Notes under the pieces: generated by a model
What the model was told of the DNA's origin: nothing
The model's database searches: none
Seen by the model: only the letters and a program-made list of their open reading frames with translations
Shown: piece by piece, positions 15,339 to 23,342 of the stretch
How positions within the stretch are numbered: the first letter of the stretch is position 1
Layout of the letters: each line of letters starts with the position of its first letter
Made by a program: the position numbers and the translations under genes
NCBI RefSeq assembly: GCF_027490375.1
Contig: NZ_JAIXYH010000018.1
Span: forward strand, 47,824-111,823
Length of the DNA stretch: 64,000 bases
Origin: Flavobacterium sp.
GTDB lineage: Bacteria > Bacteroidota > Bacteroidia > Flavobacteriales > Flavobacteriaceae
Reading direction: 5' to 3'

Positions 15339-16364
15339 TTAAACCGATTCGGGAACTAAATTAACTTCGGGTTCAATCGCTATATCAAACGTATCTAAAA
15401 CTACTTGTTTGACTTCCAAGGCTAATTGGTACAACTCAGGGCCGCTCGCCGAACCGTAATTTACAAGTACCAACGCTTGTTTTTCATGCACTCCTGCGTC
15501 TCCGCGACGAAATCCTTTGTAACCAGACTTTTCGATCAGATATCCTGCAGGTATTTTTACTGTTCCATCTTCGAGTAAGTAATATTTGATATCGGGATGT
15601 TTGGCCAGTACTTCCGCAAATTTATCGGCACTGATAATCGGATTTTTGAAAAAACTACCGCTGTTGCCCAATACATTTGGATCGGGAAGTTTCGATTGGC
15701 GGATTTTAATCACCGCACGACTTACATCTATCGGCGTAGGTTCGCTGATGCCGGCAATTTCCAATTCTTGCAAGATATCGCCGTAATTCAAATGTAACTG
15801 GTGGTTTCGTTTTGTGAGTTTGAATACAACTGAGGTAATGATGTACGTACCTTTTAGCGCGCCTTTGAAAATGCTTTCGCGATATGCAAATTGGCAATCG
15901 TCGGTATGAAAGGTTTTAAATTCTGCTGTTTTTCGGTGCAAAGCTTCGCAATACACCATTACGTCTTTGATTTCTACGCCGTAGGCACCAATGTTTTGCA
16001 TCGGTGCAGTTCCCGTGTTTCCAGGAATGAGCGATAAATTTTCCAATCCGCCGTAGCCATTTTCCAAACAGTACACCACCAATTCGTGCCAATTCTGTCC
16101 GGCTTGCGCTTTGATCCAAACAAAATCGTCGTCTTCATCTAGAATTTCAATTCCCGAAAAATTAATTCGCACTACCGGAATGGCAATATCGCGACTCAAC
16201 AATATATTACTGCCTCCGTTTAAAACAAAGTAGTTGCTGTCTTTTAATTCTTCGACAATTTCTACCAGCTCAGACAAAGTGTTTGCCGTGTAAAGTTCTT
16301 GAGCTGTTACATCAATTCCAAAGGTGTTGAACGGCTTTAGCGATACGTTTTTGTCGGGCGTCAT
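15339..16364 (-). CDS. murB: UDP-N-acetylenolpyruvoylglucosamine reductase
   Basis: 341 residues, the E. coli-like type I form. FAD-binding motifs FVLNGGSNILLS and NLSLIPGNTGTAPMQNIGAY, the catalytic serine motif LGNSGSFFKNPI, and a C-terminal glutamate in EPEVNLVPE. MurB reduces UDP-GlcNAc-enolpyruvate to UDP-MurNAc in cell-wall synthesis. Its start overlaps the asnB stop (ATGA), so it is translated with the glycan-related genes upstream. The link between a peptidoglycan enzyme, an asparagine synthase and a glycosyltransferase suggests an envelope gene set. Confidence 0.95.
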   Translation of the reverse strand: MTPDKNVSLKPFNTFGIDVTAQELYTANTLSELVEIVEELKDSNYFVLNGGSNILLSRDIAIPVVRINFSGIEILDEDDDFVWIKAQAGQNWHELVVYCLENGYGGLENLSLIPGNTGTAPMQNIGAYGVEIKDVMVYCEALHRKTAEFKTFHTDDCQFAYRESIFKGALKGTYIITSVVFKLTKRNHQLHLNYGDILQELEIAGISEPTPIDVSRAVIKIRQSKLPDPNVLGNSGSFFKNPIISADKFAEVLAKHPDIKYYLLEDGTVKIPAGYLIEKSGYKGFRRGDAGVHEKQALVLVNYGSASGPELYQLALEVKQVVLDTFDIAIEPEVNLVPESV

Positions 16365-18244
16365 ATAAATTCAATTGGTGCGTCGGTGATTATGCTGCCA
16401 AATTTCGCGTTATAGATTTTATGCCACAAGTGAAAAACCAATAAAGGTGTTATTACCGCAGTATATTGGTTCGGATTTTTGAAAAACTCATTCACCAAAC
16501 GGTTCTTGTCAATATTTTTGAAGTAAGGCAACTCGAAAATCGGACTTTTTCGCAGCGCTTCTACGTCGTTTCGCAAGGCATCTATTTGGGTTAAATACTT
16601 GGTGTAGGGCGCACTTAATCCAACTTTTCTGAAATCGGTTACTTCTTTTGGCAAACGTTTCATCAACGACTGTTTCTGAACATATTTACCTTTTTTTCCA
16701 GTGAACAACCAACGATCGGCTAATTTTCCTGCGCCGATGATCAGTTTGTGATCGAGAAACGGTTCCCGACATTCAATCGATGCTCCCATGGTACAACGGT
16801 CGTTTCGATCAAGTAACGATGCCAAGTAAGTATGCTGATCAAAGTACAGCGCCTGTCTTTGTAAATTATTGGGATACAATTGTTTCGCTTCCGCCAAAAT
16901 TTGATAACGATAAGCGTTTTCAGGCTCGGAAGCCAAATTATACTGCTTTTTTAAATCGTTCGGGTACAAGTTACTGCCGTTATAGATAACGCGAGCATCA
17001 TTCGAGCTTATTTGCGAATAGCGGTAAAGTTTATCCCACCTTTTCGAACTTCGGAAAAATTCTAAGGCACCGCTTACTCGAGCCGCATGAATTAAATTTG
17101 GATAGGCGAGCGGTTTGTAGCGTACATAACCGCCAAACAATTCGTCGGCACCTTCACCCGAAAGCAACACTTTTACATTCGATTTCGCCAAACCTGCTAA
17201 AGCTAGCAGATGCGGTTCGCTCAAATGCGTAAGCGGTTCGTCTTGTAAATAAATGGATTGCAATAAATTGCCGTAAAAATCGCTGCCGTTAATTTCCAAC
17301 TCATGGTGTTTGAAACCAAACTGGTTCGATACTTTGCGAGCTAACTGCGATTCGTCGTGCTCTGCTTCTGCGAAAGCAACATTAAAAGTATTGATGTTTT
17401 TAAACTGCTGTTGAAATAAGGAAGCCGCCACAGCTGTCGAATCGAGCCCGCCGCTAAGCATTAAGCCAACAGGAACGTCGCTAACCATACGTAATGCCAC
17501 CGATTCGTCGAAAGTTTCTGTAAACCACGCTACTGGGTCATTGATTTGAGAAGCCTTTGCAATTTCTTCACCCAAATTCCACCATCGAGTTTCGCTAATG
17601 TAGCCTTGTGCGCTGATTTTTATAAAATGACCAGGTAACACTTTTTTGATGTTTGCAAAAAGTGTGCTTGTCCCCGCAGCGAAGCGATTAAAAAAGTATT
17701 CTTTGATACTTTCGGTAGCTAATACAATCGGAATATCGGCACTAAAAAGCGCTTTTTGTTCACTTGCAAACAGGTACGTATTTCCGTGCGTGGTGTAATA
17801 GAGCGGCTTTACACCCATGCGATCGCGAACAAGCGTGAGGCTGCGCTCTTGCGTATCGTAAACGGCAAAAGCAAACATGCCACGTAAGCGAGGTAAAATG
17901 GCAGTTCCATACTTACTATAGCATTCAACTAAAACTTCAGTATCTGAATTTGATTTTAATTGAAAACCGTCGGCGCGAAGCTCGTCGGCTAATTCTTTGA
18001 AATTATAGATTTCACCGTTATACGTAATCACAAAACGCTCATTTGCGGATGTAAATGGTTGATGCGCCGCCGACGATAGGTCGAGTATGGATAAGCGTCG
18101 GTGACCGAATCCGCAATTCGAAGCGGTGTAATATCCGTAGTCGTCCGGACCGCGATGCTCCAATGCGAGCGTCATTTTTTCCAGAAGCGCTCTTTCTGTA
18201 AAGAGGTTATCTTTAATTTTAAATATTCCGGTTATTCCACACAT
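16361..18244 (-). CDS. asnB: Asparagine synthase (glutamine-hydrolysing)
   Basis: 627 residues. N-terminal class II glutaminase with catalytic Cys2 (MCGITGIFKIK), the RGPDDYGYY and GEIYNF substrate motifs, then the synthetase domain with the ATP PP-loop motif LSGGLDSTAVAA and GEGADELFGGY. This family makes asparagine or amidates other carboxylates; members located next to glycosyltransferases often act on surface glycans. Here it lies between a GT4 transferase (26-bp overlap) and murB (4-bp overlap), so a role in amidating an envelope sugar or peptide is possible but not shown. Confidence 0.9.
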   Translation of the reverse strand: MCGITGIFKIKDNLFTERALLEKMTLALEHRGPDDYGYYTASNCGFGHRRLSILDLSSAAHQPFTSANERFVITYNGEIYNFKELADELRADGFQLKSNSDTEVLVECYSKYGTAILPRLRGMFAFAVYDTQERSLTLVRDRMGVKPLYYTTHGNTYLFASEQKALFSADIPIVLATESIKEYFFNRFAAGTSTLFANIKKVLPGHFIKISAQGYISETRWWNLGEEIAKASQINDPVAWFTETFDESVALRMVSDVPVGLMLSGGLDSTAVAASLFQQQFKNINTFNVAFAEAEHDESQLARKVSNQFGFKHHELEINGSDFYGNLLQSIYLQDEPLTHLSEPHLLALAGLAKSNVKVLLSGEGADELFGGYVRYKPLAYPNLIHAARVSGALEFFRSSKRWDKLYRYSQISSNDARVIYNGSNLYPNDLKKQYNLASEPENAYRYQILAEAKQLYPNNLQRQALYFDQHTYLASLLDRNDRCTMGASIECREPFLDHKLIIGAGKLADRWLFTGKKGKYVQKQSLMKRLPKEVTDFRKVGLSAPYTKYLTQIDALRNDVEALRKSPIFELPYFKNIDKNRLVNEFFKNPNQYTAVITPLLVFHLWHKIYNAKFGSIITDAPIEFI

Positions 18245-19301
18245 GTTGTTTTTGGTCGATTAGTTTGTGATAGCGCGCTGCGATTATCTTCATATTTACG
18301 TGATAATTCGCATTTTGGGCTACAAATTCTCTGTTTTTTTGGGTGGCTTCAACGATTTTATCTCTGTTTTCGCCGATCCATAATAACGAATCTGCTAGTT
18401 TCTGTGGGGATGCAGAAACGAGCAATCCGTTTTCCAAATCAGTTATAAATGATTGGTTCCCAGGAATATCGCTAACCACTGGAAAACAACCCGCAGCCAT
18501 GGCCTCAAAAAGCGAGGCTGAAACGCCCTCGGTTTCCGGCATTGATATATAAATCGGGTGTTCCGACAGTAATTTCGGTAATGCTGTATTGGGAATGCGG
18601 CCTGTGAAAACAACCTCTTTGCTAATGTTTAGCTCGCGAGCAAGGGATTGCAACTGTTCTTTCTGCGCACCATCACCAATTATAGTTAGTTGAAAATCAA
18701 CATTTCTTTGCTTTATTATTCCAAACGCCTTTATTACTAAATCGTGTCGATATTCCGGAAGTAAGCTTCGCGTGACAATGCACTTTAATTTCGGTTCCGA
18801 TTCTGGAAAGCGCGTAAAATAAAAACGGTCGGTGTCAATTCCTTTGGGTAGAACCAACACTTTATCCATATCTACACCCGCTGCCTTCATCGAATGCGTC
18901 ATAACAATGCCCCAAGCATGAATCAAATCCGCTTTTTGGAATGCGTAGTTCTGTATGGCTTTTTTTAACGGATAAAGAACCGAATTTTCAGGCCATAAGT
19001 CGGTTCGTCCTTGTTGAGCAATCACGCAGGGTCTTACTTGCGAAAGCGCGGCTAGAAATCCGTAACTGGTTGTTCGTTCTGCAATTACCATATCCGGACG
19101 TTCTTCTCGAATAATGCGCTTTATTTTCGGTAAGCAAAATAAATACTCGAACATCCGCTGCGTGCGATCTTTAAAGCTGTAGCCGCCTTGTCCCAATTCC
19201 CAAGTCACGAATTCAAAATCGCCATAGGTTTCGAGTCCGCGCATCCAAGTTTGGGCGTCGGTACGGTACACTTCACCTAAAAATAAAATCTTTCTTTTCA
19301 T
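18219..19301 (-). CDS. Glycosyltransferase, family 4
   Basis: 360 residues with a GT-B fold. The N-terminal half reads VYRTDAQTWMRGLETYG; the C-terminal nucleotide-sugar site has PKGIDTDRFYF, the IIGDGAQKEQL strand-loop and the EX7E motif ETEGVSASLFEAMAAGCFPV. It is probably cytoplasmic or peripheral to the membrane and retaining in mechanism; the sugar is unknown. It overlaps asnB by 26 bp downstream and shares TAATG with the DUF2461 gene upstream, both signs of a tightly packed transcription unit. Confidence 0.88.
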   Translation of the reverse strand: MKRKILFLGEVYRTDAQTWMRGLETYGDFEFVTWELGQGGYSFKDRTQRMFEYLFCLPKIKRIIREERPDMVIAERTTSYGFLAALSQVRPCVIAQQGRTDLWPENSVLYPLKKAIQNYAFQKADLIHAWGIVMTHSMKAAGVDMDKVLVLPKGIDTDRFYFTRFPESEPKLKCIVTRSLLPEYRHDLVIKAFGIIKQRNVDFQLTIIGDGAQKEQLQSLARELNISKEVVFTGRIPNTALPKLLSEHPIYISMPETEGVSASLFEAMAAGCFPVVSDIPGNQSFITDLENGLLVSASPQKLADSLLWIGENRDKIVEATQKNREFVAQNANYHVNMKIIAARYHKLIDQKQHVWNNRNI

Positions 19302-19972
19302 TAGTCGGCAACGTCGAAAGCGCGATTTAAAAAGTCGTTTAAAGGTTTTATTATTTTGAAATTTGCGACAACATCAGAAATGAAATTGCTCTTAAATAAA
19401 TCGTCGAACGGGATATCGCGCTGTACGATAAAACTTTTTAGTTGTAAGTGTTTGATGGCAGGATGATCTTTTTCGAAATCTTTTGGAGCTGTTTTTAGTG
19501 TGTGCTCGTCGCGTTGTAAATCTCCAAAAGTAGACTTAAACTTTTTTTCCGAAAGTATTTCCTGTAAATCGTCGTAAAAGAAGGCTATTTCTGTGCGGAT
19601 TTTCTTTAAATCTTTGGCCTCGGGCATGTAAATTCCTCCCGCGAGAAAACTTCCTTTGGGATCAACGTGCAAATAATATCCGGCTTTCGGATTGTTGGCA
19701 TGCGCGGGCGAAATCCAAAAGCCCATATGTGTTTTGTAAGGCGATTTGTCTTTGGAGAATCGAATGTCGCGATTAATGCGAAAAACCACTTTTTTAGCTT
19801 CTACATCGGCCATTCCTAAATCGAATTCTTGGACGCCTGATAATAACTCTTGTGCCAATTCCAAATAGTGTTTCCGATATTTTTGGTAGCTATCTTGCTT
19901 ACTTTGAAACCAATCGCGGTTGTTGTTTTCGGCCAGATCCTTTAAAAATGCTATCGCTTCTTGCTGTATCAT
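19301..19972 (-). CDS. DUF2461 (TIGR02453) family protein
   Basis: 223 residues. The diagnostic sequence AENNNRDWFQSKQDSYQKY at the N-terminus and FRINRDIRFSKDKSPYKTH in the middle identify the TIGR02453/DUF2461 family, followed by GGIYMPEAKDLKKIR. The function of this family is not established. Its start overlaps the rhodanese-thioredoxin stop (ATGA) and its stop overlaps the GT4 start (TAATG). Confidence 0.9.
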   Translation of the reverse strand: MIQQEAIAFLKDLAENNNRDWFQSKQDSYQKYRKHYLELAQELLSGVQEFDLGMADVEAKKVVFRINRDIRFSKDKSPYKTHMGFWISPAHANNPKAGYYLHVDPKGSFLAGGIYMPEAKDLKKIRTEIAFFYDDLQEILSEKKFKSTFGDLQRDEHTLKTAPKDFEKDHPAIKHLQLKSFIVQRDIPFDDLFKSNFISDVVANFKIIKPLNDFLNRAFDVAD

Positions 19973-20661
19973 TTTGTTTTTTCTTCAAATTGAGCTGTTG
20001 TGAATGAACCTATTTCTGCCCACTTTTGTTCGCCAGCCTCGTAAAATTGCACGTACGGAAGTGTGGTTACGTTAAATGCTCTAGCAAGCATTTTATTTGC
20101 TTCTACGTCTAATCGCAACACTTGTACTTCTGGATGCGCCTTTTCAAAAGCTTCAACCTCGGGTTTCATTTTAATGCAAGGCGCACACCATGAGGCCGAA
20201 AATACAACCAAAGTCTTTTTTCGCGCGCGTAATTTTGCTTGAAAATCGCTCACCGACATTCCTTTCTGATTTTCTGGAATGGGTAATTGTGCTTGGTTTT
20301 GATACGCACTGTAGCCTCCTTTTAGTTCGTAAACGTTCTTGAAGCCGTTCGAAACCAAAGCAGCCGCCGCCTTTTTGCTTCTTCCTCCACTCAAACAAAA
20401 AACGAGTACAGGTTTTTCTTTGTCGAGTTGTTGTACTTCTTTATTGAAATCGGCACCATTCCAATCGATATTTTTCGATTTGGAAATCGTTCCGTTTTTG
20501 AATTCTCCGGGAGTACGTACGTCTAACAGTTGTGCGTCTTTATGCAGCGCAAGTTTTTGAAATTCAGTTACATCTACTTGTTTGAAGTCGGTCGTTTGTC
20601 CTTGACACGAGGAACCGATTAACAGTAAAATAGCGTATGAAATTAGTTGCTTTATTCTCAT
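19969..20661 (-). CDS. Lipoprotein with fused rhodanese and thioredoxin domains
   Basis: 230 residues. Lipobox IGSSC (lipidated Cys19). Residues 28-125 are a rhodanese domain with DVRTPGEFKNG and the active-site Cys89 in FCLSGGRS. Residues 135-230 are a thioredoxin domain with WCAPC at 158-162 and cis-proline TLPYVQF. The protein should face the periplasm. A persulfide-handling domain beside a disulfide-exchange domain suggests sulfur or thiol repair in the envelope; this is inference from the fusion. It starts 24 bp after recF and is coupled to the DUF2461 gene. Confidence 0.9.
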   Translation of the reverse strand: MRIKQLISYAILLLIGSSCQGQTTDFKQVDVTEFQKLALHKDAQLLDVRTPGEFKNGTISKSKNIDWNGADFNKEVQQLDKEKPVLVFCLSGGRSKKAAAALVSNGFKNVYELKGGYSAYQNQAQLPIPENQKGMSVSDFQAKLRARKKTLVVFSASWCAPCIKMKPEVEAFEKAHPEVQVLRLDVEANKMLARAFNVTTLPYVQFYEAGEQKWAEIGSFTTAQFEEKTK

Positions 20662-20685
20662 AGTACGAAGGTAAAAGAATATAAA

Positions 20686-21765
20686 TTATAGATTAAAGAT
20701 TTTGTACGAAATTCCAGCAGCTGTAAGCACTTTCAGCGTTCGGTCTTCGTGGGTATCGGTTACGAAAATCTGTCCGAAGCTACTTTTTGCCACCAAATCG
20801 ATAATGTATTGGACGCGGAATTCGTCGAGTTTGTCAAAAATATCATCGAATAGGAAAATGGGTTTTTTCCCAATTTTTTGATGCAGCATGGTAAATTGTG
20901 CCAGCTTTAATGCAATAAGAAACGACTTTTGTTGTCCTTGCGAGCCAAATTTTTTGATGTTGTGTTTGTTGAGTTTGAATTCGAAATCGTCGCGATGGGT
21001 ACCAACCGTTGTAAATTGAAGTACGCGATCTTTGGGCAAACTTTCGTGAAGTAAATCCAGAAATCCGCCTACACTTAGATCCGATTTATAAGAAATTTCG
21101 GCACTCTCAGCCTGTCCCGAAATGGCTGCATAGTATTCTTGAAACAGCTCGTTGAAAGGTTCTATAAATGCTAAACGCCGTTCGAAAATCAGTTGTGCTT
21201 CTCGATCGAGTTGCGCATTGTAGATTTGGAGTGTATCGTTGTCGAAAGTCAGATTTTTAGCAAAAAACTTTAGCAAGGCGTTTCGTTGCGCCAAATTGCG
21301 TTGGTATTGAATTACGGCTTGCAGGTAGAGTGGGTCGGTGGAAGCAAGAATGGTGTCCACAAATTTTCGTCTGTTTTCGCTTCCATCGGTAATTAAATCG
21401 CGATCGGCGGGCGAAATTAGAACAGCAGGTACGAAACCTAAATGTTCCGAAAACTTCTCATAAGCCTTGCCGTTTCGCTTGAGCACTTTTTTTTGTCCGC
21501 GTTTTAGGCTGCAAATCAATTGTTCGTTTTTATTGTCAACGTTGTATTTGCCGTCGATGACAAAAAAGTCGGCATCATGACGAATATTCTGAACAGCCAA
21601 CGGATTAAAATAGCTTTTGCCGTAGCTCAGGTGGTAAATGGCGTCGAGGACATTGGTTTTTCCGATGCCATTTTTTCCTACAATGGCGTTTAAACCTGCA
21701 TCAAACTCGAACGATGCATCTTCAAAATTCTTATAATTTAGCAAATGTAGCTCTTGTAGTACCAT
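20686..21765 (-). CDS. recF: DNA replication and repair protein RecF
   Basis: 359 residues, an SMC-like ATPase that loads RecA with RecO and RecR at gaps. Walker A GKNGIGKTN (residues about 30-38), the RecF signature GSQGQQKSFLIALKLAQF and Walker B IFLFDDIFDKLDEFR are intact. It is the first gene of a long minus-strand unit and is divergent from the TPR gene; both promoters must lie in the ~140 bp between them. Confidence 0.95.
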   Translation of the reverse strand: MVLQELHLLNYKNFEDASFEFDAGLNAIVGKNGIGKTNVLDAIYHLSYGKSYFNPLAVQNIRHDADFFVIDGKYNVDNKNEQLICSLKRGQKKVLKRNGKAYEKFSEHLGFVPAVLISPADRDLITDGSENRRKFVDTILASTDPLYLQAVIQYQRNLAQRNALLKFFAKNLTFDNDTLQIYNAQLDREAQLIFERRLAFIEPFNELFQEYYAAISGQAESAEISYKSDLSVGGFLDLLHESLPKDRVLQFTTVGTHRDDFEFKLNKHNIKKFGSQGQQKSFLIALKLAQFTMLHQKIGKKPIFLFDDIFDKLDEFRVQYIIDLVAKSSFGQIFVTDTHEDRTLKVLTAAGISYKIFNL

Positions 21766-21905
21766 AAAAAATTTTCGCCGAAAGGCCTCTGCAGAAAACC
21801 AAATCGCGGCTGCGGCGGAAAGGTATTTAATAAATCGAAAAATTGGGCTTTTTGGTTTGACAAAAAATTATATTTTTGCACCTCACAAATTTAGAACAAT
21901 TACGA

Positions 21906-22688
21906 ATGGCAACATACAATAAAAGAGGTTATAAGGCACCGAAACCAAAAGAGGAGAAAGAGCAAGTTGAGGTAATTGAAGATATCAATATCGACGAAAG
22001 CCAAAGTACAACCGCTGGTGTTTTTAATACTTTAGACGAAACTGCTTCAAAAACAGAAGCATTTGTTGCTAAAAATCAGACTATTATCTTAGGTGTTATC
22101 GGAGCCGTAACTTTAGCAGTTGTTGGTTACTTTGCCTACACAAAATTTATTGTAGAGCCTAAGGAAGAAGATGCGGGAAGCCAAATGTATTTAGCTCAGC
22201 AAAACTTTACTAAAGCACTTGATGGAACTAAGAGCGATTCGCTTTTTAAATTAGCACTAAACGGTAGTGAAGGTAAATTTGGTTTCGTTAAAATAGCCGA
22301 CGAATACAGCGGAACCGACGCTGGAAACATGGCGAACTACTACGCTGGTGTGGCTTATTTGAATTTGAAAGAATTCGATAAAGCTATTTCGTATTTGGAA
22401 AAGTTCCAAGGTAAAGATCGCTTCCTTTCTATTTTAGCTGCTGGTGCGATTGGCGACGCTTACGCGGAAAAAAATCAACTTCAACAAGCTTTAGATCAAT
22501 ATGTGAAAGCGTCTGAAATGGAGCAAAACGATTTTACTACTCCGCGTTTCTTGTTCAAAGCAGGTAAAGCGGCTTTAGCTCTAGGTAAGAAAGCCGAGGC
22601 ATTGAAATTTTTCACGTCGATTAAAGAATCGTACGAGAATACTCCAGAAGGACAGCAAGCAGACACGTTTATTGGTCTAGCTCAATAA
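21906..22688 (+). CDS. TPR-repeat membrane protein
   Basis: 260 residues from the ATG at 21906 (MATYNKRGYKAPKPKEE); an upstream ATG at 21876 adds ten unlikely residues. A charged N-terminal region is followed by one transmembrane helix (IILGVIGAVTLAVVGYFAYT, about residues 60-80) and a C-terminal array of tetratricopeptide-like helices (GNMANYYAGVAYLNLKEFDKA). The build (short cytoplasmic part, one helix, periplasmic TPR) resembles YfgM-type chaperone partners of the Sec translocon, but that equivalence is inference. A possible -7 box TATTTTTG lies at about 21868. It precedes ribH by 10 bp. Confidence 0.85.
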   Translation: MATYNKRGYKAPKPKEEKEQVEVIEDINIDESQSTTAGVFNTLDETASKTEAFVAKNQTIILGVIGAVTLAVVGYFAYTKFIVEPKEEDAGSQMYLAQQNFTKALDGTKSDSLFKLALNGSEGKFGFVKIADEYSGTDAGNMANYYAGVAYLNLKEFDKAISYLEKFQGKDRFLSILAAGAIGDAYAEKNQLQQALDQYVKASEMEQNDFTTPRFLFKAGKAALALGKKAEALKFFTSIKESYENTPEGQQADTFIGLAQ

Positions 22689-22698
22689 ATAAAAATTT

Positions 22699-23268
22699 AT
22701 GGCGACAGCAAATACCAATCTGTCGAACTACGATAAAGCTTCAATCCCAAACGCGAATGATTTTCGGTTTGGGATTGTTGTTTCAGAGTGGAACGATACC
22801 GTTACTGAAGGACTATACGCGGGTGCCGTTCAAGCCCTAATCGACTGTTGTGCGCAACCTCAAAACATAGTGCGCTGGGATGTTCCCGGAAGTTTCGAAT
22901 TGATTTACGGCGCTAAGAAAATGCTTGAAATTGAAAAGCCCGACGCGCTTATAGTTATCGGTTGCGTGATTAAAGGCGAAACCATGCATTTCGAGTTTGT
23001 TTGTGAAGGAGTTACTCAAGGAATTAAAGACCTTAATATTTTAAGTGATACGCCAGTTATTTTTTGTGTCCTGACGGATAATTCCATGCAGCAATCTCTT
23101 GATAGAAGCGGCGGGAAGCACGGAAATAAAGGTGTAGAAGCTGCCATTACGGCAATCAAAATGGCCGAACTTCGCCGTAAGGCTAATCAAAAATCTTCCA
23201 CAAAAAAAGTAGGATTTACCGCTACGCCAAACTTGGAAGCCGCTGTTCCAAAAATTGATAAAAAATAG
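22699..23268 (+). CDS. ribH: 6,7-dimethyl-8-ribityllumazine synthase
   Basis: 189 residues. Riboflavin pathway enzyme that condenses 5-amino-6-ribitylaminouracil with dihydroxybutanone phosphate. Conserved motifs: FGIVVSEWNDTVTEGL, VPGSFELIYGAKKM, VIGCVIKGETMHFEFV with the catalytic histidine, and the final GNKGVEAA. The last ~30 residues, lysine- and alanine-rich, are an added tail. Likely co-transcribed with the TPR gene. Confidence 0.95.
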   Translation: MATANTNLSNYDKASIPNANDFRFGIVVSEWNDTVTEGLYAGAVQALIDCCAQPQNIVRWDVPGSFELIYGAKKMLEIEKPDALIVIGCVIKGETMHFEFVCEGVTQGIKDLNILSDTPVIFCVLTDNSMQQSLDRSGGKHGNKGVEAAITAIKMAELRRKANQKSSTKKVGFTATPNLEAAVPKIDKK

Positions 23269-23342
23269 GGCAAAGGAAGTCGAAAAAGTATGGCATTCTT
23301 CGATTCGCTTTAGTTATCTTTACGTTTCATTAGTTTTTTGAA

